Assembly (NCBI GenBank): GCA_900772475.1
Contig: CAAHEI010000105.1
Span: 27,721-91,720, forward strand
Source of the DNA: Clostridia bacterium
GTDB lineage: Bacteria > Bacillota > Clostridia > TANB77 > CAG-465
Direction of reading: 5' to 3'
Length of the DNA: 64,000 nucleotides
A model generated the notes under the pieces. That model did no database searches. It had not been told where the DNA came from and was given only the letters and a program-made list of their open reading frames with translations. Positions within the stretch are counted from its first letter, which is position 1; each line of letters begins with the position of its first letter. This document shows positions 37,719 to 45,634 of the stretch, in pieces. A program made the position numbers and the translations under genes.

Positions 37719-39077
37719 ATGGCAATAGGAAGAACAAATGCTTGTGCTAAACAAGAGAATTTTAAATATAAAATCACAACGGCTGAATTGCCTAATACAA
37801 CAATAAATTTAAGTCTTGGTGGCTCGATAGTTCAAACAAAAACGACTGATAGTACAACTGGTGGCAAAGTTTCTTTTGATATTGCTGATACTGGCACATA
37901 TACAGTAACTGCATTAAATGGAGATACGGAACTTTGGTCAAACACTGTTGTGGTTGATAACATAGGGGAATACATTGTTAAAAGTGGTAAGGCTCTTAAT
38001 AATTATACTCCTGCAGAAATGCATACTGCTTTACAAGGTGGATATTTCTCAACAATGTTTAGTTTGAAAGATATATTTACTTTGGTAAAAAGTGGTAATC
38101 TTTTAAATGGTTTTAAATTTTTTGTGGAAAAAATCACGTCAACAAGTGATGGTAAAGAAATTGTTGATTTACGCATGGCCGGGACGTATTCTAGTGCCAT
38201 AACATATAATATCAACCCAAGATATGCTCATCTAACAAGTGCAAGTGCTACGAGTTGGAGCAATGATTATTCAAACAATGGTGGATATAAGTATTCAGTT
38301 ATGCGCCAAAGAATGATGAAAATGGGTGAAAATGTGTATATGCAAGCACAATCTATTAAACCAGATGATAGCACTATTGCTGATGGTATTCCATTCTCAC
38401 AAATGAAATATACTGACAATAGCAATGTTTCAGCAATTTATTCTTATAATAAAGAAACTGACACAATGACACCTTTGACATCTTGGCAAGCAATCATAAA
38501 TCGTGAGACATATTTTGTTAAAGGTTATTTTAAAAATGTTGGCACGATAGATGAAATCACATTTAATGGTGGAAACTATTACACATACAATATAAGTACT
38601 TCTGTTTATACACCAGCAACAACTTATGCAAGTGGCACAACATATTATGGGTTCTATGAAACATTGCAAGAAGATGGTATTTTTGCTGATGCATTAAATA
38701 TGTCAGATTTTGGCTCAAATCTTGTTAGATTTAACGATAAAGCAAGTGCTGGTATGACACAAACAACTTATGTAAGTGAGTTCAATGATTATGCTGATAT
38801 TTCAGCTGTTGAAGAAATTACTGGAATTAATAGAGAAACAATTCTTATAAATGGATTTAAGGGAATAAATATTAACTCATATAATATTGTGGGTGAAGGA
38901 ACTAGAAAACCTGCTTATGATGAGTTTAGCGTTCAAGCCACTGGTTTTACCTATTGGACTAGGTCGGTTGCATCCGATGGCACCAACAATTTTTGCAATA
39001 TATACAACAGTGGCAGCAACGGCTCCTCAGCTGTATCAAATAATCTATTAGTGAGATTAGGCTTCCGCCTTTCATAA
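37719..39077 (+). CDS. Tail adhesin with C-terminal lectin-like domain
   Basis: The 452-residue protein has an Ig-like N-terminus (TAELPNTTINLSLGGSIV, DIADTGTYTVTALNG) and a C-terminal domain ending FTYWTRS...CNIYNSGSNGSSAVSNN..VRLGFRL. That end resembles the C-type-lectin/FGE-like fold of DUF6273 proteins and of diversity-generating retroelement targets. Codons for Asn (AAY) are dense in the last 40 residues and a short hairpin (AGGC TTCC GCCT) overlaps the end. No reverse transcriptase or template repeat is present in the window, so diversification is only a possibility. Receptor binding is the likely role. Confidence 0.6.
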   Translation: MAIGRTNACAKQENFKYKITTAELPNTTINLSLGGSIVQTKTTDSTTGGKVSFDIADTGTYTVTALNGDTELWSNTVVVDNIGEYIVKSGKALNNYTPAEMHTALQGGYFSTMFSLKDIFTLVKSGNLLNGFKFFVEKITSTSDGKEIVDLRMAGTYSSAITYNINPRYAHLTSASATSWSNDYSNNGGYKYSVMRQRMMKMGENVYMQAQSIKPDDSTIADGIPFSQMKYTDNSNVSAIYSYNKETDTMTPLTSWQAIINRETYFVKGYFKNVGTIDEITFNGGNYYTYNISTSVYTPATTYASGTTYYGFYETLQEDGIFADALNMSDFGSNLVRFNDKASAGMTQTTYVSEFNDYADISAVEEITGINRETILINGFKGININSYNIVGEGTRKPAYDEFSVQATGFTYWTRSVASDGTNNFCNIYNSGSNGSSAVSNNLLVRLGFRLS

Positions 39078-39098
39078 AATTTTAAGGAGATTGAATAT

Positions 39099-39341
39099 AT
39101 GTTTACATTAAGACAATATATATTAGGCTTAAATCCTAATCTGAACAAGAAAATCAATGATGATATTTGGATTGAAAATGGAATTGTTTATATAAACATC
39201 GGTGAGAATCAATTCAAATATGAACATGATTGCTATTTCATAAAACTTGAAAATGGTTGGAAGAATTTACAGGGTGGTGTTCCTATTTATGAAGTTGAAG
39301 AAAACCCAGATGAAAATATTTTTGAAAAAATCGATGAATAA
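39099..39341 (+). CDS. Small tail-fibre-associated protein
   Basis: The 80-residue acidic protein starts after AAGGAG. It begins FTLRQYILGLNPNLNKK and has a beta pattern (IWIENGIVYINIGENQF). It is likely a chaperone or clip for the adhesin just upstream, judging by place and size. The function is unknown. Confidence 0.55.
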   Translation: MFTLRQYILGLNPNLNKKINDDIWIENGIVYINIGENQFKYEHDCYFIKLENGWKNLQGGVPIYEVEENPDENIFEKIDE

Positions 39342-39355
39342 GAAGGTTAATGTTT

Positions 39356-40102
39356 ATGGAAGATTTAAAAAAAAGAGCCGATGAACTTGCAATGCAAGAA
39401 ATTGATGAAAATAATGAACAAGAAGTAGTTCAGACGCCGATTGTTGTTGAACAACAAAATCAAGCCATTACTACAAATAGTCAAGCATTTACTGAACAAG
39501 TTAAAGATAACCAATTTGTAAATGCAATGACTGATAATGCAGTTGCTGTACAAATGGCAAAGGATGAATATGGTACTATAAAAAACCAAAAATCTATTGC
39601 TAAAGGCATAAAAAATGTCGCAATTGATAATACAAAAACCGACATTGATAGTGCCAAAATAAAGGTAGAAGAAAAAAAGAAAAACAACAAAGTTAAACGA
39701 CAAGAGATAAATAATGAATTATTCCGGCTCAAAAAAGAGAGAAAATACCTTGAGAAAGAACAAAAGCATCGTTTGGAAATGCAAAGGGCACAACAACTTA
39801 AAGAAAAATATGAAGATTTATTGCTTAGAACTTGCCGAAAAAAACAAAAGGGAGATGATGGCAAATATCATTTCGTAAACGATAAAGATGGGAACCCTAT
39901 TGTTAATATTCCTAGTAAATTTCGATTTTTTTGGATACGATTATTTGATGGTCTAGTATCTACATTAAATCAAACAGCCGAAATTTTTGGAGCATTAAAT
40001 AAAAATGTTTTAAAAGGTGGTTTAATTATTCTTATATTGATATTTATATTAGTTCCACCATTCAGAAATTGGATACTTGGACTAATAGGAATAAAGTTTT
40101 AA
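39356..40102 (+). CDS. Coiled-coil protein with C-terminal membrane anchor
   Basis: ATG 39356 lies nine bases after AGAAGG and is preferred to ATG 39350. The 248-residue protein has an acidic, Gln-rich N-terminus, a long lysine/glutamate coiled coil (about 85-160) and one transmembrane helix near the end (GGLIILILIFILVPP, about 219-233). It may act at the membrane during lysis or DNA entry. It lies just before the holin-like gene. No family is recognised. Confidence 0.55.
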   Translation: MEDLKKRADELAMQEIDENNEQEVVQTPIVVEQQNQAITTNSQAFTEQVKDNQFVNAMTDNAVAVQMAKDEYGTIKNQKSIAKGIKNVAIDNTKTDIDSAKIKVEEKKKNNKVKRQEINNELFRLKKERKYLEKEQKHRLEMQRAQQLKEKYEDLLLRTCRKKQKGDDGKYHFVNDKDGNPIVNIPSKFRFFWIRLFDGLVSTLNQTAEIFGALNKNVLKGGLIILILIFILVPPFRNWILGLIGIKF

Positions 40103-40168
40103 TATAATATTAACACTTGTCAACAAGGTGATAATATATAAAATTATTTTATAAAGGAGGACTTTCAC

Positions 40169-40504
40169 GTGAAAAAAGTCAATGTTGAAAAATTTCTTGC
40201 TGACTACGAAGTAGCAGTCAAGGAAAAAGAAGAAGCAGTTGCAAAAAAAGACATTGTAATTGCTGAAGAAAAGGCAAAAGTCGATGCTTTGGTTGGTTAT
40301 TCAGACCATGTAAAAGAAGTTTTACTTGCTGAAGTAGTTGCAGAAAAAGAAAAAGAATTTAACTTTTCAGACTTAGATGCAAAAATTAGCAACTTTGAAA
40401 AATATCTTGAAGATGTGATTGAAGAAGATGCTATCGAAGAAAACATTGAGGAAGAAAAAGTTGAAGAGGTAAGAAGAGACGAATTTGGCAATCCAATCGT
40501 TTAA
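40169..40504 (+). CDS. Small acidic helical protein, GTG start
   Basis: GTG 40169 is seven bases after AAGGAGG. The 111-residue protein is rich in Lys, Glu and Val with heptad spacing (KEKEEAVAKKDIVIAEEKAKV) and an acidic tail (EENIEEEKVEEV). It could be a lysis regulator or a virion protein; there is no membrane helix. It is followed nine bases later by the membrane gene. Confidence 0.55.
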   Translation: MKKVNVEKFLADYEVAVKEKEEAVAKKDIVIAEEKAKVDALVGYSDHVKEVLLAEVVAEKEKEFNFSDLDAKISNFEKYLEDVIEEDAIEENIEEEKVEEVRRDEFGNPIV

Positions 40505-40522
40505 TCTTAAAAGGTGGTAAAA

Positions 40523-41461
40523 ATGACAACATATTTAAACCGCAGTGAAAAACTTACAAAATTTTTTTATATTTTAATTGCAATAATAATATTTTTTACC
40601 ACTAGCGATTTGGCATTTGGATTTGTAGGAAAATCTATTCCTGCAGCCCTATGCTCTGTCTTATCGGCGCTTTTTGTTTTCGTTGGTTATTTTGCGATTA
40701 AAAAAGCCAACACAGAAAAAAATGTAGAAAATTTAACAAAATTTGTCAAAAGTAATTTTGATAAGTGGCAAATTATACTTTCTATATTGGACGTGATTTG
40801 CTCGACGGTATCAGCATTTACAAGTATTATTGCACTCGGAATGTTTTTTCGTAGCATAATTTTTACAAAAATACTTTTTACCCCAGCGAAAATCGTCACC
40901 ATGTCAAACAAGTTTAAAACCGTATCTCAACCGCTTTTAATCTTTTGTTTCGCATGGGTTATTTTTAGAATAAAAAATAAAATAAAGGAGAATAAAATGA
41001 GTAATATTAAATTGAGTTTGGCTCAAAAAATTTTTATTTTGGTTGCTTTTGTTTTGGGCATTGCATATTCTATTGTAAGTACAGTATGGTTGCCACAAAT
41101 CGCAGTTTTTGACGACGTATTTGCTCAACTCGCAACTTCTCTTGGCGGTACTGCTGGCGTAATCTTTGGTGCTTTCTTAAAGGGCAAGGAGATGACTAGT
41201 GATGAAATTGCAAAGAGAAATGAAAAAGTTCAACATAAAATTGAAATTAAAAATGAAAAAGTTGCTAAGAAAGCTGAATTGGAATATCAAAAACATGAGG
41301 CAGAAAAATTGGCAAAGGCACAAGCATTGGTAGACCAACGCAAGAAAGAAGCCGAAGAAAAAGCCAAAGCAGATGCTGAAAGGGCCGAAATCGAAGCACT
41401 TGCTAAACAAATCGAAGAAAAAGAAAAATCTCAAGAAGTTGTAATAGACAACAATAACTAA
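40523..41461 (+). CDS. Multi-pass membrane protein, long form of a holin-like gene
   Basis: ATG 40523 follows AAGGTGG. The 312-residue protein has about four hydrophobic helices in the first 155 residues (FFYILIAIIIFFTT, AALCSVLSALFVFVGYF, WQIILSILDVICSTV, PLLIFCFAWVIF), then a second module with two helices and a charged coiled-coil tail. An internal AAAGGAG and ATG at 40997, in frame, mark the start of that second module, which alone looks like a holin. The long form may be an antiholin or a gene fusion. No endolysin lies next to it. Confidence 0.55.
   Translation: MTTYLNRSEKLTKFFYILIAIIIFFTTSDLAFGFVGKSIPAALCSVLSALFVFVGYFAIKKANTEKNVENLTKFVKSNFDKWQIILSILDVICSTVSAFTSIIALGMFFRSIIFTKILFTPAKIVTMSNKFKTVSQPLLIFCFAWVIFRIKNKIKENKMSNIKLSLAQKIFILVAFVLGIAYSIVSTVWLPQIAVFDDVFAQLATSLGGTAGVIFGAFLKGKEMTSDEIAKRNEKVQHKIEIKNEKVAKKAELEYQKHEAEKLAKAQALVDQRKKEAEEKAKADAERAEIEALAKQIEEKEKSQEVVIDNNN
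40997..41461 (+). CDS. Nested holin-like protein (internal start)
   Basis: AAAGGAG (40986-40990 region) is six bases before ATG 40997, in frame with the longer gene. The 154-residue product has two membrane helices (KIFILVAFVLGIAYSIVSTVW and SLGGTAGVIFGAFLKG) and a long charged C-terminal coil, a layout close to r1t/LLH-type phage holins. Holins form holes that release endolysin. Expression of the short form is inferred from the ribosome site. Confidence 0.55.
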   Translation: MSNIKLSLAQKIFILVAFVLGIAYSIVSTVWLPQIAVFDDVFAQLATSLGGTAGVIFGAFLKGKEMTSDEIAKRNEKVQHKIEIKNEKVAKKAELEYQKHEAEKLAKAQALVDQRKKEAEEKAKADAERAEIEALAKQIEEKEKSQEVVIDNNN

Positions 41462-41473
41462 ATATAAAAAAAT

Positions 41474-41510
41474 AGAGAATCACTAAAATAATAGTGGTTC
41501 TCTTTTTTTT
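41474..41510. terminator. Bidirectional terminator between late and early modules
   Basis: AGAGAATCACT pairs with AGTGGTTCTCT, with T runs on the plus side (TTTTTTTT) and A-rich sequence on the other side. It lies between the convergent rightward and leftward modules and should stop transcription from both. Confidence 0.9.
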
Positions 41511-41517
41511 GTGATTT

Positions 41518-41790
41518 TTAACCCTTGCGAGTTGTTGCCTGAACATAATATCTGTGAGTGGAATCGGATGGAATATTACAATGTTTCGCTAGCCTTATGA
41601 ATAAAGATGGATATGAATGCATTTTAATTTTTCTATCCATTATTTTTCTTAGATAATATTTGGGTAGGTTGACTTCATTGCAAAATGTTTGAAATTTTAT
41701 ATTATTTGATTTTAAATAGTAAACAATATTGTTAAATAAATAATCGCTCATTTGAAACTGTGGTTCATTTTTGTTTGTTTTTAATGCCAT
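41518..41790 (-). CDS. Small HTH-like regulator
   Basis: The 90-residue basic protein starts after AAAGGAT and is transcribed from a good sigma-70 promoter. The centre (FQTFCNEVNLPKYYLRKIMD) fits a helix-turn-helix in which KYYLRKIMD is the recognition helix, like small Cro/XRE-type repressors. It is the last gene of the leftward module, with its own promoter, so it may be a regulator of the late switch. Confidence 0.55.
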   Translation of the reverse strand: MALKTNKNEPQFQMSDYLFNNIVYYLKSNNIKFQTFCNEVNLPKYYLRKIMDRKIKMHSYPSLFIRLAKHCNIPSDSTHRYYVQATTRKG

Positions 41791-41815
41791 TTTTATATCC
41801 TTTAATTACAAATTT

Positions 41816-41844
41816 ATTATACTATATTTTTACGAAAAAGTCAA
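41816..41844 (-). promoter_or_regulatory. Sigma-70 promoter for the small HTH gene
   Basis: On the minus strand TTGACT, 17 bases, TATAAT. The expected start site is about 20 bases upstream of the ATG at 41790. Confidence 0.75.
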
Positions 41845-41845
41845 A

Positions 41846-42643
41846 TTATTTACATAGATTATCAAGTGCGATTTTAACTTTGTCTTGAATATCCAAGCAT
41901 TGAATAGGTTGCCAGTGCTCGTTTTTCTCGTTAAAGTATGCCAAGAAACATTTGCCAATTTTTATGCCAAGATTTCGCTCTATTATTTCTTTATATATAT
42001 TTAGTTGTACTGAATAATGACAAAATTCGCAGTCATCAAGGTCGGAAAACTCGTCTAACATTTTTTTGCCAAAATCATTTTTTATTTTAATTTCTTTGTT
42101 CGTCTTATAGTCCCAAATTTGTATCTCTTGGTCTTTTTCATTCCAAGCAAGCAAGTCAATATTCCCTGCAATATATTTCCCAATGCCAACCGTAAATTCA
42201 GTTTTTAATGGTAATAAACGACCATGAATAGATTTAAAAAATTCATCTTGCATAGGCATCAATTTTTCTAATCGCTCTTGAACAGGTTTTTTAATGTTTA
42301 ATTTCTCTGCTTCGGAATAGTCAATATCAAATGTTTTCCCTGCTGCATATAGTTCGCTTCTTAAATGAAACAAAGTCCCAAGCACACAACTTATATCGGC
42401 ACCCTTTTGCCAACGATTAAGAATTTCTTGTTGAGTGCAACCTTCTTTTTCTGCAACTCGTTGAGACATTTTTTCTTTATCAAATGGTTGACTTTTTGAC
42501 CCAACAAATTGAGTGACACTCGTGCCAACTCTCTCGCCATTATATGTATAGTAATGCTCACTTTCATAAAAGTGGTAATCTCGAAATTTTGTCCAAAGCA
42601 ATAAGGTATTTTTATCAATTTCCATTGCCTTCACCATCCTCAT
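41846..42643 (-). CDS. PD-(D/E)XK nuclease of the RecB/Cas4-like type
   Basis: The protein (265 residues from ATG 42643; ATG 42625 is also possible) shows a full PD-(D/E)XK set: H93 in GTLFH, E149 in KTEF, D163 in GNIDLL, D178 and K180 in WDYKTNK, and QLNIYK after it. This is the RecB-type single-strand exonuclease core found in phage recombination and DNA-processing enzymes. It may work with the RecT and SSB encoded upstream in the same direction, as the exonuclease partner. It overlaps the GIY-YIG gene. Confidence 0.75.
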   Translation of the reverse strand: MRMVKAMEIDKNTLLLWTKFRDYHFYESEHYYTYNGERVGTSVTQFVGSKSQPFDKEKMSQRVAEKEGCTQQEILNRWQKGADISCVLGTLFHLRSELYAAGKTFDIDYSEAEKLNIKKPVQERLEKLMPMQDEFFKSIHGRLLPLKTEFTVGIGKYIAGNIDLLAWNEKDQEIQIWDYKTNKEIKIKNDFGKKMLDEFSDLDDCEFCHYSVQLNIYKEIIERNLGIKIGKCFLAYFNEKNEHWQPIQCLDIQDKVKIALDNLCK

Positions 42644-43229
42644 TTTCTTTTTTGTTTTCGTTGCCTTTTAAAAATTCGGTAAATCTATCATAGGCTTTTT
42701 GCTTGTTTACCGTAGGATTACCTTTGATAGAATAATCAAGACTTTTTTCAAACCAGTTTGCAACTTTTTTTTGTGCGTTGGTGTATCCTTGTTTCAAACC
42801 ATCGTGGTATCCTCTACCTTCTTTTCTATCAGCAATGTCGTATTTACCAACTTTTGAACCAGACTCAACATTATACACATCGTATCCAAGTTTGACATAA
42901 AGGTCTATATAATATTTTTCTTTTTCGTTTAGTGCTTCAATGGGAAAGTGCATTATTTTTAACTGCCAGCCAAGTTTGTTCTCTTGCGAATAAAATCCAC
43001 GCTTTTTTATACTAATGTCTAACCTTTGAGTGTATCCTAAGCAATGAGATATGCTCCTGTCAGTCAAGTTTAAACTTTGCCCAATGTAGATGTGCTTGCC
43101 TTCGTGGTCTTCTCTAAACCAAAAATAAATTCCAGGCTTATCATCCAATTCTGGGCACAAGATTTTTAATTGTTTTTTTATTTCATATTGAGTTGAAAAT
43201 AATTTTTTATAATTGGTTATTAAAGGCAT
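42615..43229 (-). CDS. GIY-YIG family endonuclease
   Basis: The 204-residue protein has PGIYFWF (GIY at 33-35) and HIYIGQS (YIG at 48-50), then an arginine (DRS, about 58) and a helical stretch with EKEKYYIDLY that can supply the catalytic glutamate. The C-terminal part (about 120-190) is basic and helical, ending in an acidic Asn-rich tail. GIY-YIG enzymes in phages are homing endonucleases or host-DNA nucleases; no intron is visible here. Confidence 0.75.
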   Translation of the reverse strand: MPLITNYKKLFSTQYEIKKQLKILCPELDDKPGIYFWFREDHEGKHIYIGQSLNLTDRSISHCLGYTQRLDISIKKRGFYSQENKLGWQLKIMHFPIEALNEKEKYYIDLYVKLGYDVYNVESGSKVGKYDIADRKEGRGYHDGLKQGYTNAQKKVANWFEKSLDYSIKGNPTVNKQKAYDRFTEFLKGNENKKENEDGEGNGN

Positions 43230-43234
43230 AATTT

Positions 43235-43543
43235 TTATTCCTCAACAAATTTACAAAATCCAACGGCTTGTGGGCAATGATATTTCTCTAAATAATCTTC
43301 ACCAAAGGCATTTGCAACACAAACAATATAGTTGTCACCAGTCCAATTAAAATTTTTATTTGCATCCTCAAAATTACTTTGCCTATCTTCCACACAATAA
43401 TAACCTATAATTACATCTCCCACATCAAAACATTTATTTGTTTTACTCACATATTTAAATACATCAAATAATGAGTCAAAAAACTTTGTTTCCATCACCG
43501 ATTCTTTAAAACTTCCACGATGTGGTCTATACATCACTTTCAT
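43235..43543 (-). CDS. Small protein of unknown function
   Basis: The ATG at 43543 follows GAGGTCGAAA and overlaps the preceding gene's end. The 102-residue protein has a helical N-terminal half and a beta-rich half (VGDVIIGYYCVEDRQ, NYIVCVANAFGEDYL) with four cysteines. I recognise no family. Confidence 0.55.
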   Translation of the reverse strand: MKVMYRPHRGSFKESVMETKFFDSLFDVFKYVSKTNKCFDVGDVIIGYYCVEDRQSNFEDANKNFNWTGDNYIVCVANAFGEDYLEKYHCPQAVGFCKFVEE

Positions 43544-44243
43544 TTTCGACCTCACTCAATAGCAAATAATTTGTTTTATTCTCGTCATCCACTTGCAACT
43601 GCACAAACATATTTTTTTCTTTTGCTTTGTTTTTATTGGAATATAATATAACACGGCACACTTGCTCATTGAAAGGAAGAATTTTATCTCTCTCGAAATC
43701 ATCTAAGTACCAGTCTAAATTTTGTGCATCAAAAGATTTTTTTGTTTCGAGAGGCAATTTTATTCCCGAGTTGAAAATCGTGCAATAATTTTGGTCGTAG
43801 TATTTGCTTTCCATACTCCAATCTTCAGGTTGACAATGGATAGTATAAGCGAAAGCGTGCATTTCCCAATAAGTCTTACCAGTTTCATCAACTTTGAGTT
43901 GTGATTTATCTGCCTTCTCAATGGTATCTCTTGAAAAAGATTTATATGAAAGTGATTTGCTTTTCCATTTTGCACCAGCAAGTATATTTATTCGGTCGCC
44001 TTTCTCAATTAAATTGTGTGCGTGAGTTTCTTCATCAACTGCATTAAATTGTTCTTCGGTGAGATATATTACCACATTGTGTCTTTGTGGGAATTTTGCC
44101 ATACCTCTGCCAACTTCTGTAATTGTGATATTGCATAAATAATTAAAATCAGAATCACCATCTTTTTTGTATTGGCTTTTGTTTTCTAATTTGGTGTATT
44201 TTATTTTTTCAACAACACCCTTAAAGTTTTCGGTTATTTTCAT
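43527..44243 (-). CDS. Conserved-type early protein, unknown function
   Basis: ATG 44243 follows GGAG by seven bases and overlaps the stop of the small gene upstream (TAATG). The 238-residue protein is mixed alpha/beta (ENFKGVVEKIKYTKL, NVVIYLTEEQF, INILAGAKWKSKSLSYKS), with an OB-like arrangement of strands, so a single-stranded DNA or RNA binding role is conceivable. This is inference. Confidence 0.5.
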   Translation of the reverse strand: MKITENFKGVVEKIKYTKLENKSQYKKDGDSDFNYLCNITITEVGRGMAKFPQRHNVVIYLTEEQFNAVDEETHAHNLIEKGDRINILAGAKWKSKSLSYKSFSRDTIEKADKSQLKVDETGKTYWEMHAFAYTIHCQPEDWSMESKYYDQNYCTIFNSGIKLPLETKKSFDAQNLDWYLDDFERDKILPFNEQVCRVILYSNKNKAKEKNMFVQLQVDDENKTNYLLLSEVENESDV

Positions 44244-44395
44244 TAAATTTCTCCATTTATATTTTTCGCCCATTTAAAGCCCATTAGAGCAATGTTTTTA
44301 ATTTTCCTATACAATTTACCTAGCCAACCCATTTCGTTTAAATTTGGTGGCAAAGAATAAGCCATAGGTGTATGATTGCACATAATTACTAGCAT
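44243..44395 (-). CDS. 50-residue basic protein
   Basis: This short frame fits exactly between its neighbours: its ATG follows the upstream stop directly, and its TAA overlaps the ATG of the next gene. The product (MLVIMCNHTPMAYSLPPNLN...) is basic, with one weakly hydrophobic segment. Perfect back-to-back packing argues that it is translated by coupling. The function is unknown. Confidence 0.6.
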   Translation of the reverse strand: MLVIMCNHTPMAYSLPPNLNEMGWLGKLYRKIKNIALMGFKWAKNINGEI

Positions 44396-44695
44396 TTAAA
44401 ACTCTTCAACTTTAACTCTTTTATTAAATCGGGTTAAATGTTCGCTAATTACCATCGCCTCTCCACAGCAAGGACAAACAATGTATTCTTCTGCCTTTTC
44501 ACGATATGGAGTTTTACGAGTATATTTGGTTTGCAATCCTAAAACCCCATAATTTTCTCTTGTAAGTGTCACCATTCCTTCAAACTCTCTAGTTCTTGTT
44601 TTTATATCTTCTTTTGTAAATGTAATATCGGTATCACATTTAGGGCAGGTTGTTTTGTATTTTTTATCTTTTCCATTTTGTATTATTTCTATCAT
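44396..44695 (-). CDS. Double zinc-knuckle protein
   Basis: ATG 44695 follows GGAGGGG; the upstream in-frame ATG at 44722 lacks a site. The 99-residue protein carries CPKC near residue 16-19 and CPCC near residues 72-75, forming one four-cysteine zinc site, with basic segments between. It is a small nucleic-acid-binding type; the role is unknown. Confidence 0.6.
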   Translation of the reverse strand: MIEIIQNGKDKKYKTTCPKCDTDITFTKEDIKTRTREFEGMVTLTRENYGVLGLQTKYTRKTPYREKAEEYIVCPCCGEAMVISEHLTRFNKRVKVEEF

Positions 44696-44761
44696 ATCCC
44701 CTCCAATTTTATTAAAACTCATTTTAAGCCATTTTAAGGCACTTTTTTATCTTTATCGAAT

Positions 44762-44790
44762 ATTTTATCGATAAAATGTATTTCGTGCAA
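44762..44790 (-). promoter_or_regulatory. Possible promoter for the 44695-41846 block
   Basis: On the minus strand TTGCAC, 17 bases, TAAAAT. A TTATCGATAA palindrome overlaps the -10 region and could be an operator. The match is moderate. Confidence 0.45.
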
Positions 44791-44818
44791 ATTTGACCCC
44801 TTAGACGAGCGAATTTTG

Positions 44819-45634
44819 CTATTCTACAATGACTTTGCAATCAATACTGTTTTCTTTAACAAATTTTTGCACTCTACCAACACCAATTTGAAAATATTTC
44901 TCATCTTTTTCAATTCCGATATAATTCCTATTTGTATTTACACAAGCAACACCAGTAGAATTTGAGCCAAAACAATTATCCAAAACAGTTTCATTTTCAT
45001 TTGTATATGTCTTTATTAGATATTCTAGTAATTTAATTGGCTTTTGAGTAGGGTGTAACCTGATTTCAATATTTGCATTATACTTTTTTGTAATGCTACT
45101 TGTAAAAGGAGTTTTGCAACTTAATAAAGAAATAGGATATCGGCTACCATCATCTCGTTTTCTAGTACGGGTTGTTGGTCCATATATATTATTGCCTATA
45201 TATTCATTTTCTTTGAATGTTTTTCTTTGTGTCAAAAATTCCTTATCTTCTACTAGCCATTTTTGAGGATTATAAGTGTGCTTTGCACATTTTGAAAAAA
45301 TATAAATATTCTCATGTATTTTTAAATGTTTAGTATCTTTTTGCATCCCACTAGCTGGTTTATTTTTCAACCAAACCAATTCTTCTACAAACATTTTTTC
45401 ATTACTTAATACTAAATGTGATGAAAATGGCTGACTTCCAAAAAGAGCTATAACTCCGTTATTTTTTATAATTCTAATATATTGCTCCCACAAAGGATCA
45501 AAGGGTATCATTTTGTCCCAAGAACACGAAGTTGTTTGATAAGGAAGGTCACAAAGCACTAAATCAACACTATGGTCGGGTATGTTTTTCATTTTTTCAA
45601 GGCAATCGCCCAAAATCAATTTTTGTGTAATCAT
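44819..45634 (-). CDS. Adenine-specific DNA methyltransferase (beta class)
   Basis: The 271-residue protein has the catalytic motif DLPY (29-32, in LVLCDLPYQTTSCSWD) first and the SAM-binding FGSNSTGVACV motif near the C-terminus, the beta-class order, plus HPTQKP. It would methylate adenine N6 in a short DNA target, protecting phage DNA from host restriction. There is no partner restriction gene. It overlaps the metallo-hydrolase gene by four bases. Confidence 0.85.
   Translation of the reverse strand: MITQKLILGDCLEKMKNIPDHSVDLVLCDLPYQTTSCSWDKMIPFDPLWEQYIRIIKNNGVIALFGSQPFSSHLVLSNEKMFVEELVWLKNKPASGMQKDTKHLKIHENIYIFSKCAKHTYNPQKWLVEDKEFLTQRKTFKENEYIGNNIYGPTTRTRKRDDGSRYPISLLSCKTPFTSSITKKYNANIEIRLHPTQKPIKLLEYLIKTYTNENETVLDNCFGSNSTGVACVNTNRNYIGIEKDEKYFQIGVGRVQKFVKENSIDCKVIVE

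Noticed and set aside
37719..39077. Diversity-generating retroelement as a called feature
   Set aside because: No reverse transcriptase and no template repeat in the window; kept only as a low-weight finding.
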